64,000 bases of DNA, from assembly GCF_033115175.1 (NCBI RefSeq), contig NC_084834.1, forward strand, positions 90,504,462 through 90,568,461. Direction: 5' to 3'. The notes beneath the pieces are model-generated. The model saw only the letters and a program-made list of their open reading frames with translations. It was not told the origin of the DNA and made no database searches. The DNA comes from Lepus europaeus (Eukaryota > Chordata > Mammalia > Lagomorpha > Leporidae). Shown here piece by piece: positions 1-27,710 of this stretch (positions are counted from its first letter, which is position 1; each line of letters starts with the position of its first letter). Both the position numbers and the translations under genes were made by a program.

Positions 1-150
1 GGCAGAGGCCCAAGCACTTGGGCCATCTTCTACTGCATTTCCCAGGCCATTAGCAGGGAACTAGAATGGAAGTGGGGCAGCCAAGACACAAACCAGTGCC
101 CACATGAGATGATGGGCTGCTTTACCTGCTAAGCCATAACATAGGCCCCA
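1..150 (-). mobile_element. CSINE, partial at window edge
   Basis: CCCAAGCACTTGGGCCATCT through the tRNA-like head at 125-150; the tail lies outside. Confidence 0.85.
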
Positions 151-429
151 CTCCTGAAATATTTTTTAAAAAATTGATCTCACAGAAATACAATGTAGAA
201 AACTGGTTAACAGAGACTAAGGTGGTTTCAGGAGAGAGATGTTGATCAAAGGATATATAATTACAGAAAAAGAGGAATAAGTTCAGGAGATTATTGTACA
301 GCATGGTAACTACAGTTAATGCCAATGTAATCTTCAAAAATGCAAGGAGTGGATATGAAGTGTTTGTACCACAAACAGGGTAACTACGTGAGGTAAGAGA
401 TGTGTTAATCAGCCTCATTTAACCCTTCC

Positions 430-485
430 TATATATATATATACACACACATATATTAATATATGAGACATATATATATACATAT
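430..485. repeat. (TA/CA)n microsatellite
   Basis: Alternating TA with a short CA stretch in ABRAXAS1 intron. Confidence 0.9.
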
Positions 486-710
486 CCCATCTTGTACACA
501 ATACATGCAATTTTTCTGTGGATTTCAAATTTTAAAAAAATGTTGCCATTAAAAATAAAGAAAATGTGGCAACATGAAAAATGTTTAACAAAAAAATCAC
601 AACAAATTTATGTTGTCATGACAGTCAACTATGTCAAAGTAGGACTACAACTAGGGGAAAACTACAGACTATGATAAAGTCAAAATAGTTATGTGAGAAC
701 AGTCAGATTT

Positions 711-985
711 TGGGATCGCCACCATGTGGCTCAGCAGCTTAATCCACTGCTGGCAACACCAGCACTCCACAACACAGTGCTAGTTTAAATCTTGGCTGCG
801 TTTTGGGTCCCTGCCACCCATGTGAGAGACTGGGATGGAGTTCCTGGCTCTGGCTTTGGCCTTGGCCTGGCCCTGGCCTGGCTGTTGCAGCCATCTGGGA
901 AGTAAAAGAGCAGATGGAAGATCTCTCTCCCTCCCCCTTCACTGTTGCTTTGCCTTTCAAATAATTAGTTCATTTTTTTTTTTTT
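711..985 (+). mobile_element. CSINE, diverged
   Basis: Head GGGATCGCCACCATGTGGCT; ends TTTCAAATAATTAGTTC before a T-run. Confidence 0.8.
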
Positions 986-1659
986 TTAATGATGAGAATC
1001 TGGGTATTTCTATTTTCTAAAATTCCTGTATTGTTTGCGTTTGAAAAAATACTGTGTAACACAGAAGTATGTAAAATGTATTGACACACACCCCCCCTTA
1101 GCATACTCTATTAATATAGTACAGTAGCTGGCCCTGAGACTCCTCAGATTTCCGACTAGAAGAAGTATAGTTGACTAACAGCCCCAGCTTTGTCATGACT
1201 GTGCTGCTTCTTTGGTCATGCTCCCTGGGCTGCTCCTAGCCAACGACCAAGCACAGTGTGTGGATCAGTGCAAGTCCATGCTCACAGTACAACTCTGGAT
1301 CAACTTTGCTCAAGCAAAGATTCCCCATCAGCCTAGCTGAACTTTCTTAGAATGGCACTGCAGTCTGAGGCTCTTCCTAACTCTCCTATTCCAATCTTCA
1401 TTCTCAGGCTAATATTGCAGTGTTAAAGCTCTTTGCCTGTTCTTACTCTCTTCTTTATCCTTCACAAGTCTGTTAAAGCTCTTGCACTTCAATCCCATCT
1501 TGATGTCTATTCAAAGGACCTCAAATGACACAGTGAGGCACAATGTTCCCTCTTTATTCTGTGAAAGGATTCTATTTCCCTGCCTATAAAAATATACATA
1601 TAAAATCTAATGAAGATGTCAGGTTAGGAATCAGAGAAACATATTTTATGTTAACTTAC

Positions 1660-18154
<16,495 letters not shown>

Positions 18155-18460
18155 GCCGCCGCCTCCGCCGCGGCTCAGCACGGGAGCGCGGGCGCCTGAC
18201 GCGCGGGGCCCGGATCCTGACGGCGACGCGACGCGCCAGGTGGGCGGGGCCAGCGAGAAGGCGGGACCTGCGTCGGCTCCCGGGCCGCGGCCGCGGGGCG
18301 CGAGCGCCCCCTGTGGGGCAGCCCGCGGCCAGGCGGCGGTGCGCGAGCTCGGGCCTCGGCGGGCGCGCGGGGACCTGCGCCTCACCGGACGCTCTGTGTG
18401 GGCGCCGCTGCCGAGGGCCACGGGCCTGCACGGGGGTTTCGTGGGCGGTTGCTGCTGAGC

Positions 18461-19159
18461 GGCCCGTGGCGTCTGGGCAGAACTATGAGAATAAACGCTG
18501 TTGACGTGGTCGTTTACGAACAGTGGTTACCAGGATAAAAGAGCTGCCTGCGACGCTGCACAACGGTTATGCCGCTTGCTCGGTTTTCAGCGTAGGTTAC
18601 TCTGCTTCTCCCTGTCGGGGACTTTTAGGATATTGTTTGTTGCGGAAGTGTCCAGGCCTGCCTGTGTGTGTGGGTGTGAGTGTGTGAGTATGCGGTATGT
18701 TTGCGTTTCTTGTTTGCTTGCCTTTGGAAGATTAAGGACAATGTAATTTAAAGCGTACAAGAATTCCTAATGTGATAGTTTAATGATAGGTATGATCATG
18801 TTGTGCTGGGTCATTTCAGATAAATGATAAGATGGGCAGGACAACCAGGACGAATGTATTTTCAACAAACGTGCACATACAGAGATAAATAAAGCAGTGT
18901 TTCCTATTTAACTGGAAGTCTTATATGTAAGAACACGAATTGATTTAGTATTGCCCATTTCTGGTTTTGTTGTGCAGCAGCCGTGTTTGGATGGTTGACA
19001 CACTGAAAAATACATGAATATATAAGTAATGTATTTGTTCCCTAAAGTTTTGCATCATTTTAGCGAATCACTGTTAACATAAAATATTTTCATAAAATTA
19101 GTGTTTTATGGGTTTTAATGTTCTAAAGGATTAAAAAAATTAACTCTATTCCAAAGATG
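18461..19159. other. Upstream flank of ABRAXAS1, nothing recognised
   Basis: Moderately AT-rich, no ORF with coding character. Confidence 0.6.
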
Positions 19160-19745
19160 TGAAATAAACCCTGACATATATGATCAAATGATTTTTGGCA
19201 AGAGTGCCAAGACCGTTTAATTAGGAAAGAACAGTCTTTTCAATAATGGACAAAAGAATGAAGCTGGTCCCTTACCTTACATCATAAATATTAGGTCAAA
19301 ATTTACCAGTGGAAACTATTAAGCCCTTAGAAAAAGGAGAAATTTTTTGTGACATTGGATTTGGCAAAGAATAATTAATTTATTGGATATTATACCAAAA
19401 GCACAAATAGCAAAAGAAAAAGATAAATAACCCCTTGTTAAATTTTAAACTTTTGTACGCTATAAACAGAATGAAAAGGCAACCCACAGATGGCAGAAAA
19501 TATTTGCAAATCACATATCTAATAAGGGATTAATGTGCAGATAATATGTAAAGAATCCTTCTGACTAAACAAACAAAAAAAAACCAAACTACCCAATTAA
19601 AAATTGGACAAAAGACTTGAATAGGCATTTCTCCAAAGAAGATACACAGTATAGACAACATCATTTATAATTAGGGAAATGCAAACCAAAACCATGGTGA
19701 GATATCACTTTCAGGATCCAGCTTAACATAACTCTGGCTATATTG
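19160..19745 (+). mobile_element. Old L1 ORF2 3' fragment
   Basis: AGTCTTTTCAATAATGGACA, GGCAACCCACAGATGGCAGA and CTCCAAAGAAGATACACAG are successive L1 ORF2 C-terminal phrases on the plus strand; stops throughout. Confidence 0.85.
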
Positions 19746-19844
19746 GTCATGACCAACCACAATCTTGTCTGCTAAGTGACACTCACACTCAATCTGTAGG
19801 ATTAATAACCATTTCCTGCTGGGCATTGATGCCTGGAGTATCTC

Positions 19845-20155
19845 TTTTTAAAAAATTCTTTATGTGTTTAGGAGGTAGAGGAAACAGCGAGACCTCCCAA
19901 CTGTTGGTTCACTTCCCAAATGGTCTGTAGCAGCTGGGGCTGGGCCAAGCTGAAGGCAGGAACTCAAAACTCAGTCTGGGTCTTCCACATGTGTGACAGG
20001 GACCCACATACTTGAGGTATCATGTGCTGCTTCCCAGGGTGAGTATTATCAGAAAGTTAGATAGGAGGTAGAGCCAGGACTCAAACCTAGGCACTCAATG
20101 TAGATGCAGAGCTCACAAGTGATGGCTTAACCACCCTGCACCAAATGCTTGCTCC
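19845..20155 (-). mobile_element. CSINE, diverged
   Basis: TTCTTTATGTGTTTAGGAGG tail side; head near CACCAAATGCTTGCTCC. Confidence 0.78.
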
Positions 20156-20301
20156 CTAGAATGTCCCTTAACTGAGAAAGTGATTCTGTTTATATTATCA
20201 TGGAAACCTCTTCCTACTGCCTTGGATAATGGGATTCCTACATCTGGAAGGATGTGAAAGGGTGATAGCTACCATCACAGAAAGACATAAGGATATGTCT
20301 T

Positions 20302-20612
20302 GGAGCCAATGTTGTGGCGTAGCAGGTAAAGCCGCTGCCTGCCATGGGTGCCAATTTGTGTCCCAGCTATTCCATTTACAATTCATCTTCCTGCTAATGG
20401 TCTGGGAAAAGCAGCAGAAGATGGCCTAAATACTTGGGCCCCTGCCATCCTTTTGGGAGACCCGGATGAAGCTCTTGGCTCCCAGCTTTGGCCTGGCCCA
20501 GACCCGGTTGTTTCAGCCACTTTGGAAATGAACCAGCATATGGAAGACCTCTCTCTGTTGCTCTTTATCTCTGTAACTCTGACTTTCAAATAAATTAATT
20601 AATTAAAAAAAT
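20302..20612 (+). mobile_element. CSINE
   Basis: GAGCCAATGTTGTGGCGTAG head; tail AAATAAATTAATTAATT. Confidence 0.88.
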
Positions 20613-20656
20613 ACATCTCATGGGTAAAACATACACATAAATGTAAAAGAGAAAAG

Positions 20657-21030
20657 AATTGTAGCAGTCAGTTTTTCATCACTATAATGAAATAGCTGAA
20701 GCAGGCTAACTTTATAAAGAACAGTCTTATTTTGGTAACAGTTTTGGAAGCTGACAGTCCAAACTTCACTCACAGGCTTTTTTGAGGGACAGCAGGAACA
20801 CATCTCAAGAACAAGCCAGAAGGGGACTCTGGCTTTTATGACAACTTGCTTCTGTAAGAACTCATCTCAGGAGACCAATATTCCCTCCCAAGGACAGTGC
20901 TCCCAGTAACCCCGGGAACTCTCACTAGATCCCACCTCTTAAAGTTTCTGTCAGTTCCTACAGAGCAACACTGAGGACCACGCAAACAACACATGAATCC
21001 TTGGGGGACAGAACACATCCAACTTTGTTA
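20657..21030 (-). repeat. MaLR-type LTR (MST/THE1-like), minus strand
   Basis: Contains GCAGGCTAACTTTATAAAG, the tract CCCACCTCTTAAAG and a GGGGGACA end, in the order expected for an antisense MaLR LTR. An L1 piece begins directly after it. Confidence 0.65.
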
Positions 21031-21700
21031 AGAAAGATACTTTATCATTACAGGAAACTAACAAACCAGAGATAATTAATAAGAGATGGAATGGATCAAA
21101 CAAACCAGTCAGAAAACTTAACAAAATGGTAGGATTAAATTCTAACCTATCAATAATAACCTTGAATGTAAATGGATTAAATACTCCAATCACAAGATAC
21201 AGACTGGGAGGCCAGTGTTGACGTGAAGTGGGTTAAGCTGCTGGCTAGAATGTCGACATCCCATCTCAGAGCAACGGTTTGAGTCCTGGCTGCTCTGCTT
21301 CAGATCCAACTCCCTGCCAATGTTCCTGGGAAAGCAATGGAAGATGACCCAAGTACTTGGGTCCCTGCAACCCACATGAGAGACCCAGATGAAGTTCCAG
21401 ACTCCTGGCTTTGGCCTGGCCCAGCCCTAGCCACTGCACCCATTTGGAGAGTCAACCAGCAAATGGAAAACCAATCTCTCTCGCTCGCTCACTCGCTCGC
21501 TCCATCTCTAGCTTTCAAATAAATAAGATAAATCTTTAAAAAAGAATACTAAAAATATGTATAGACAAGCCAAATGGATTAAAAAGCACAACAAAAGGAG
21601 AAAACTACAGACTAATATCCCTCCCTGATGAATACAGATACAAACATTTTCAACAAAATTCAGGAAACCAGATCCAACAGCAAATCAAAAAGATCTTTGG
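21031..21700 (+). mobile_element. L1 ORF2 fragments split by a CSINE
   Basis: 21031-21203 (CTATCAATAATAACCTTGAATG, shortened here; early ORF2) and 21546-21700 (ACTACAGACTAATATCCCTC; mid ORF2) flank the CSINE at 21208-21541. The ORF2 segments are not contiguous, so the L1 is internally deleted. Confidence 0.75.
21208..21541 (+). mobile_element. CSINE inside L1
   Basis: GGGAGGCCAGTGTTGACGTG head; carries (CTCG)n near 21475-21500. Confidence 0.88.
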
Positions 21701-21709
21701 AGAAGGGGT

Positions 21710-22015
21710 GGTGTTTAGTCTAAAGATGAAGATGCTGGTTGAGACACTCATATCCCACATTGGAGTATCTTGGTTTCATATCCAGCTCCAACTCTCCAAC
21801 TCCTGACCCCAGCTTTCTGCTAATGCAGACCTTGGGTGATGGCTCAAGTCATTGGGTCCTGCAACTCATGTGGGAGACCTGAACTGTGTTCCTGGTTCCT
21901 GATGTTAGCTTGGCCCACACTTGTCCACTGTTGGCATTTGAAGGGTGAATCAACAGATGGGAGCTCTCTGTCTGTCTGCCTGTTTCTCTTTCTGCCTCTT
22001 AAATAAGTTGTTTTT
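21710..22015 (+). mobile_element. CSINE, strongly diverged
   Basis: Body recognisable from CTCATATCCCACATTGGAGT to GCCTCTTAAATAAGTTG. Confidence 0.75.
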
Positions 22016-22028
22016 AGAAAATTTTGGA

Positions 22029-22378
22029 GGTCTGGCGTTGTGGCACAGTGGGTTAAGCTGCATGGCATCCCATAAGAGCACTGGTTCAAGTCCCAACTGC
22101 CGCACTTCTGATTCAGCTCCCTGCTAATGTGGCTGGGAAAGCAGCAGAAGTAGCCCAAGAATTTGGGCCCCTGCCACCCACATGGGAGATCCAGATGGAG
22201 TTCCAGGCTCTTGGCCTTGCCCTGGCCCAGCCTCTGGCATTGTGGCCATTTGGGAAGTGAACCAGCAGATAGAAGCACTCTCTCTATCTCTCCCTCTTGC
22301 TCTCTCTGTGTGTGTCTTGTCTCTTTCTTTCTCTGCAACTCTTGCTTTCAAATAAATAAAATAAATATTTTTTAAAAA
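22029..22378 (+). mobile_element. CSINE
   Basis: GTCTGGCGTTGTGGCACAGT head; long CT-rich tract. Confidence 0.88.
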
Positions 22379-22544
22379 CCTCTGATATAACTGTTTATAA
22401 AATTATACACACAGAGATGATTTTACCTGACATCCCAGGGATATTTTAAAACTTTCCACTGTGATGATACTGAAATTTGTTGTTACGTCGCTATCTGCTA
22501 AATTCTTGAAGGTCTAAGGCCACTGAGACTGCACCTCTACCTAG

Positions 22545-22563
22545 TGACCCCCAGGGGGCAGTG
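22545..22563 (+). promoter_or_regulatory. Candidate CTCF site
   Basis: TGACCCCCAGGGGGCAGTG matches the CTCF core (CCASYAGRKGGCRS type) closely. It lies 4.4 kb upstream of the ABRAXAS1 ATG, between the divergent genes. Motif only; occupancy is unknown. Confidence 0.55.
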
Positions 22564-22842
22564 TGATAGCAGCAGTGAAAGAAAGGCTTTTGATAGAGAT
22601 TATGTAAAAATAGTTAAGAGGATTTAATCTCCTACAAAGTATCAAAAATAGTCTACTTGGAAAAATCCAATGTGATTGATTCACATTGACTATAAATGGT
22701 GTAGCCTAGCCTATCTTGGGTAAGAATCATTGGCTTTAAAAGTACGGCCTTGCACGTCCACACAGATAGAAAGTATATAACTGATAAAATAGGTAAAATA
22801 ACTGCAGAAATAGCAGTGCCAATTAATGAATTAAGAATCCCT

Positions 22843-23155
22843 GGGCTGGCATTGTGGCATAGTGGGTAAAGCCAACGCCTGTGATGCTGGCCTGTGATGC
22901 TGGCATCCCATATGAGAAAGGAAGGGAGAGAGAGAGAGAGAGAGGTCTTCCATCCACTGGCTCACTCCCCAAATGGCCATAGCAGCCAGGGCTGGGCCAA
23001 GCTAAAGTGAGGAGCCAGAACTTCTTCCAGGCCTTCCATGTGGGGGCAGGGGTCCAAGCACTTGGGCCACCTTCCACTGCTTTGCCAGGTACATTATCAG
23101 GGAGCACCCAGGACTCAAAAAGGCACGCATATGGGAGGGCAGTGCTGTGGGCAGT
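22843..23155. mobile_element. Chimeric CSINE: plus-strand head fused to a minus-strand copy
   Basis: 22843-22914 is a plus-strand SINE head ending at CATCCCATATGAG. From 22915 the sequence is an inverted CSINE starting in its purine tract (GGAAGGGAGAGAGAGAG). Confidence 0.8.
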
Positions 23156-23258
23156 GGCTTATCCTCCAGTGTAGGTGTTTTAACTCAGCATGCAGCAAGT
23201 GAATCTCATTAATATTCTCATGCATGGAGTTTTCTCTCATACATATGAGGCCTTCTCT

Positions 23259-23588
23259 TTTTTTTTTTTTTTTTTTTTTTTTGACAGGCAGAGTGGACAG
23301 TGAGAGAGAGACAGAGAGAAAGGTCTTCCTTTGCCGTTGGTTCACCCTCCAATGGCCGCTGCGGCCGGCTCATCGTGCTGACCCGAAGCCAGGAGCTTCT
23401 CCTGGTCTCCCATGCGGGTGCAGGGCCCAAGCAATTGGGCCATCCTCCACTGCCTTCCCGGGCCACAGCAGAGAGCTGGACTGGAAGAGGAGCAACTGGA
23501 ATAGAATCCGGCGCCCCAACCGGGACTAGAACCCGGTGTAGCGGCGCCGCAAGGTGGAGGATTAGCCTGGTAAGCCACGGCGCCGGCC
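23259..23588 (-). mobile_element. CSINE, young GC-rich subfamily
   Basis: T24 tail side; flanked by ATATGAGGCCTTC (about 23242-23254, 23591-23603). Confidence 0.95.
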
Positions 23589-23603
23589 AATATGAGGCCT
23601 TCA

Positions 23604-24054
23604 TTAGTGAGCATAAGTACCTTTCATAGAGGCCATAATTGATGGGGCCTGATGTGGACTAACCTGCCTGAAACCTTCTCCAGGTCAGATTTGAATTCCG
23701 CAACTCCCAAAGCTCTGTCCATTTCTTTCCAAATTTGTTGTGTCACACCTAATTTTATTCTAATCAGTGGTCACTCAACTAGAGATTAAAACTTCTTCTG
23801 TGTGAAATCCAAGTGGGATTTCATTTACTTTTATACCTATTTAAATCATTGGCATCATCATTGAGAATGAGTTATCTTTTTGTAAAGATACTCCCTTCAT
23901 TCTTGTTGAATGAGAAATTTTGTTTCTAAATCTCTGCTGGTATAAATGTAGGATAATGTCCTTGGAGTAGAATTGCTTTGTCAGAGTGTGAACATTTTTA
24001 ATCATAAACTCTTTTTAAGTGTTGCAGTAAAATAACATGAAATTAAAAACATAT
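23604..24054. other. Intergenic, possibly old L1-like
   Basis: TTGGAGTAGAATTGCTTTGTCAG, shortened here, is vaguely L1-antisense-like; not certain. Confidence 0.35.
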
Positions 24055-24370
24055 GGAGTGGGCATTGTGATACAGATGGTTAATCTACCACTAGGATACC
24101 CACATCCCATATGGAAATGCCAGTTTGAGTCCTAGCTGTTTTGTTTCTGATTCAACTTCCTGTTAATGCGCACCTTGGAGGATACTTGGTGATGGCTCAA
24201 GTGAGGGGGCCTCTGCCACTCAAATAAGAGACCTGTATGGAGCTCAGATCTCTGTCTTGGGCCTGGCCCATTCCTGACCATTGAAGGCATTTGAGGATTT
24301 GGGGAGTAAACCAAATGGAAGATTCTCTTTGTCTTCCAAATAATAAAATAAATAAATATTCTAAAAGATA
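24055..24370 (+). mobile_element. CSINE, diverged
   Basis: GAGTGGGCATTGTGATACAG head; AATAAATATTCTAAAAGATA tail. Confidence 0.8.
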
Positions 24371-24459
24371 AATTTATTTGAAACTGTTGCACAGTTTTTT
24401 ATAATGTGAACTTTCTGCACAATTTTTAAAGATGGCATGAACTTTTTGTGCAAATATGA

Positions 24460-24735
24460 CTTAGGATGCCCTCATCCCATATCAGAGTACCTGGGTTCAA
24501 GTCACCACTCCACTTCTGATTTCGGCTTCCTGCTAATGCACACCCTGGGAGGCAGTAGGTGATGGCTCAAGTACTTAGGTTCCTGCCACCCATGAAAGAT
24601 ACTTACCTGCTCCCGGCTCCAGCCTAACCCAGCCACAGTTATTGAGGGCATTTGGGGAGTGAACCAGTATATAGAAGATCTCTCTTTTTGTCAGTCTCTC
24701 TCTTTCAAATAAATAAAATTTAAAAAAATGTAAAA
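24460..24735 (+). mobile_element. CSINE lacking its head
   Basis: Begins at GATGCCCTCATCCCATATCA; tail AATAAATAAAATTTAAAAAA-like. Confidence 0.8.
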
Positions 24736-25062
24736 AGCACAATTTTTTGAAGACCCCTTATGTGTTAAACAATTGAGCATCATATCAGAAATTCATAATG
24801 GGCACATTTTTTCATTGTAAGATTTTAGAATTTTATTTATTTATTACAGATGAATACACACAGGGAGAGAGAGAGAGAGAGAGCTTTCATCCACTGAATC
24901 CCTCCCCAGATGCATGCAACAGCCAGGGTTGGGCCAGCTGATGCCAAGAACCTGGAATTCAGTCTGGGCCTCCCACATGGATGGCAAGGGGCTCAAGTAA
25001 TCATCAGCTGCTATCATCTAGGGTACGCATTAGCAGGAAGCTAGAATAAGAAGTAAAGCTGA

Positions 25063-25418
25063 GGGGCCAGTGCTGTGGTGTAGCGGGTAAAGCCACTGTC
25101 TGCAGTACCCACATCCCATATGGGTGCCGGTTCGAGACCCAGCTGCTCCACTTCCAATCCAGCTCCCTGCTATGGCCTGGGAAAGCAGTAGAAGATGGCC
25201 CAAGTCCTTGGGCCCCTGTACCCACATGGGAGACCCAGAAGAAGCTCCTGTCTCCTGGCTTCAGATTGGCCTTACTCTACCCGTTGCAGCCATTTGGAGA
25301 GTAAACCAGCAGATGGAAGACCTGTCTGTCGCTCTCTGCCTCTGCTTCTAGGTAACTCTACTTTTCAAATAAGTAAATAAATCTTTAAAAAAATTCAATA
25401 ATGTCAAAAAAAAAATTC
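25063..25418 (+). mobile_element. CSINE nested in an inverted CSINE
   Basis: GGGGCCAGTGCTGTGGTGTA head; its A-rich tail hosts the ERV LTR at 25425 and resumes at 25919-25950. Confidence 0.9.
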
Positions 25419-25424
25419 AATAAA

Positions 25425-25912
25425 TGTAGTGGAATGAGAAGGCCATGCCAAGGTGGCCACTGGCAAGCGAGCATCAGTTACTCAGGAATGGCTTTGAAAC
25501 CCACCTGGCAACGGAGCCTGCCTGGCAACAGGCTGTGATTGGATGGCTTTGGAAACTGCCTGGTGACAGGCTGTGATTGGATGGATTTGAAACTGCCTGG
25601 CAACAGGCGTGATTGGATGGCTTTGGAAACTGCCTGGCAACAGGCTGTGATTGGTTGGGGCATAGACCGCCCCTTGTCCAGATTGGCTGGTCTTGGCTAT
25701 ATAAGCTGTTGTACCAACTGTAATAAATGAGTCTGCGGGCTGCTCCCCTCAAGCCTGCTTTCACCTGACTCCCAGAATCTGTGTGTTGATTCTGCGCCTC
25801 TTGCCCCCACCACGCTGCTCCTCTCAGAACCGAACCCACTGCAACACTGTTGAGAAATCAACGGCAACATCTGGCGCCCAATGTGGGGCCAGGAAAGAAA
25901 TCAACGGCAACA
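25425..25912 (+). mobile_element. Endogenous betaretrovirus-like LTR with PBS remnant and 16-nt second-LTR scrap
   Basis: The LTR (25425-25869, 445 bp) starts TGTAGTGG and ends GGCAACA. U3 holds about 3.7 tandem copies of a 37-38-bp unit, each with an inverted CCAAT box. TATATAA is at 25698-25704 and AATAAA at 25722-25727. Such closeness means a very short R with the poly(A) signal in U3, as in MMTV-like viruses. Next comes an 18-nt PBS, TGGCGCCCAATGTGGGGC (25872-25889), of tRNA-Lys type. After seven bases the last 16 nt of the LTR recur (25897-25912). A 6-bp duplication AATAAA flanks the whole (25419-25424, 25913-25918). No viral gene remains. Confidence 0.92.
25518..25656 (+). repeat. LTR U3 tandem repeats, CCAAT-box array
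   Basis: Units at 25518-25555, 25556-25592, 25593-25629 and 25630-25656 (partial). Each carries ATTGG (at 25538, 25576, 25612, 25650), with a fifth at 25682. These are probable NF-Y sites forming the LTR enhancer. Confidence 0.85.
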
Positions 25913-26275
25913 AATAAATTATAGCAGGCTAATTAAATTAAAAAAAAAAGTAAAGCTGAGACTTGAACCCTTGCATTCTGGCATGGAATGCAGGAGTCCC
26001 AAATGGGGTCTTAACTGCTGTGCCACATATCTGCCCCTGCAGGATTCTAACAAACAAAATTAATCTTCATTTCTCATATAACTTTTGTTGAATTTTCTCA
26101 TACTGTTGAGAAAGAGGAAATTTATGGTCTCTGTGTCACCTTGTTTACTTTGTGCTAGGAGTAGATTTCATAGACATTAGCCCATTTGCAAGCACAAAAT
26201 AACACAAAAATTGAAAGGAATTTTGAAGATCATTTGGCCTATTCTCATTTTCCTGATGTGAGAACTGAAGCCCAG

Positions 26276-26605
26276 GGGCCGGCACTGTAGTGCAACGGAT
26301 TAAAGCCCTGGCCTGAAGCATCGGCATCCCATATGGGCACCAGTTCTAGTCCTGGCTGCTCCTCTTCCAATCCAGCTCTCTGCTATGGCCTGGGAAAGCA
26401 GCGGAGGATGGCCCAAGTCCTTGGGCCCCTGCACCCGCATGGGAGACCCTGAAAAAGCTCCTGGTTCCTGGCTTCGGGTTAGCACAGCTCCAGCTGTTCT
26501 GGCCAATGGGTGAGTGAACCAGCGGATGGAAGACCTCTCTCTGTGTTTACGTCTCTCTGTAACTCTGTCTTTCAAATAAATAAAATAAATCTTTATAAAA
26601 GAAAA
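26276..26605 (+). mobile_element. CSINE
   Basis: Flanked by GAACTGAAGCCCAG (26262-26275 and about 26621-26634). Confidence 0.92.
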
Positions 26606-26654
26606 AAGAAAAAAAAAGAGAACTGAAGCCCAGAGGAATTAATTAAACCATCCT

Positions 26655-27025
26655 AATTTTTTTTTTAACTTTTATTTAGTGAATATAAATTTCCAAAGTA
26701 CAGCTTATGGATTACAATGGCTTTCTCCGCCTCCCCCCCCATAACTTCCCTCCCACCCGCAACCCTCCCCTTTTCCGCTCCCTCTCTCCTTCCATTCACA
26801 TCAAGATTCATTTTCAATTCTCTTTATATACAGAAGATCAGTTTAGTATATATTAAGTAAAGATTTCAACAGCTTGCACCCACATAGAAACACAAAGTGA
26901 AAAATACTGTTTGAGTACTAGTTATAGCATTAAATCACAATGTACAGCACATTAAGTACAGAGATCCTACATGAGGAGTAAGTGCACAGTGACTCCTGTT
27001 GTTGACTTAACAAACTGACACTCTT
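26655..27025 (-). mobile_element. Young L1 3' UTR, 5'-truncated, minus strand
   Basis: Reverse complement of the 4119-5150 L1 end, including the C-rich tract near 26730-26790. It is flanked by TAAACCATCCTAATTT (about 26644 and 27028). Confidence 0.88.
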
Positions 27026-27354
27026 TAAACCATCCTAATTTATAAATGCTCATTCAAAGCAGAGCAGAACTCCAGGTTACTGACTCCCAGTTGTACACCT
27101 CTTCCACCAAACCAAAAAGAATAAAGAGGTTATTGAGAGGAAAGAAGCAGCCTTGTGTGTAAAGTCATTAGGCTTTGGGAAATTTTTTGAAATGCCAGAA
27201 GGGCTGCACAGAACACACATTTCCCAAGGAGGTTGAGACCTCAAGAGCAATCCCGGAGTGGCCCAAGCAGGTATGAATTACTCAGGCTTTGTAAGAAATT
27301 TTACTCCATTACATAAGTTCCAAAATCATTTTAATTCTTCATTTACAGATGATT

Positions 27355-27675
27355 TTTTAAAAGAAATTATTTTATTTATTTGAAAGACAGTCACAGAGAG
27401 AGGTAGAGCCTGAGAGAGAGGTCTTCCATTCTGCTTGTTCACTCCTCAAATGACCGCAACAGCCAGAGCTGAGCTATCCGAAGCCAGGAGCTTCTTCCGG
27501 GACTCCCACGCGGGTGCAGGGGCCCAAGCACTTGGGCCATCTTATGTTGCTTTCCCAGGCCATATCAGAGAGCTGGATCAGAAGAGAAGCAGCCGAGACT
27601 TGAACCGTCGCCCATATGGGATGCCAGCGCTGCAGGCTGGGGCTTTAACCCACCGCGCCACAGTGCTGGCCTACT
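27355..27675 (-). mobile_element. CSINE
   Basis: Flanked by TACAGATGAT (about 27345 and 27675). Confidence 0.9.
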
Positions 27676-27710
27676 ACAGATGATCTTTGGCTTCTGACTT
27701 AATTAGTTCT

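Larger units (their letters stand above)
151..1659. other. ABRAXAS1 intron 7 (partial)
   Basis: Apart from the CSINE at 711 and the TA repeat I see nothing; no exon 8 sequence. Confidence 0.6.
24826..26040 (-). mobile_element. CSINE split by a nested CSINE and ERV LTR
   Basis: Tail and body 24826-25062, head 25951-26040. The inner CSINE is bounded by AGTAAAGCTGAG (about 25051-25062, 25950-25961). Confidence 0.88.

Noticed and set aside
24371..24450. Another mariner MITE
   Set aside because: Only loose similarity (GCATGAACTTTTTGTGC); inverted ends could not be matched.
25518..25656. CRISPR-like array
   Set aside because: The repeats are directly adjacent without spacers, in an LTR of a mammalian genome.
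25474..25839. 121-codon minus frame over the ERV LTR
   Set aside because: Repetitive peptide produced by the 37-bp U3 repeats; no viral protein resemblance.
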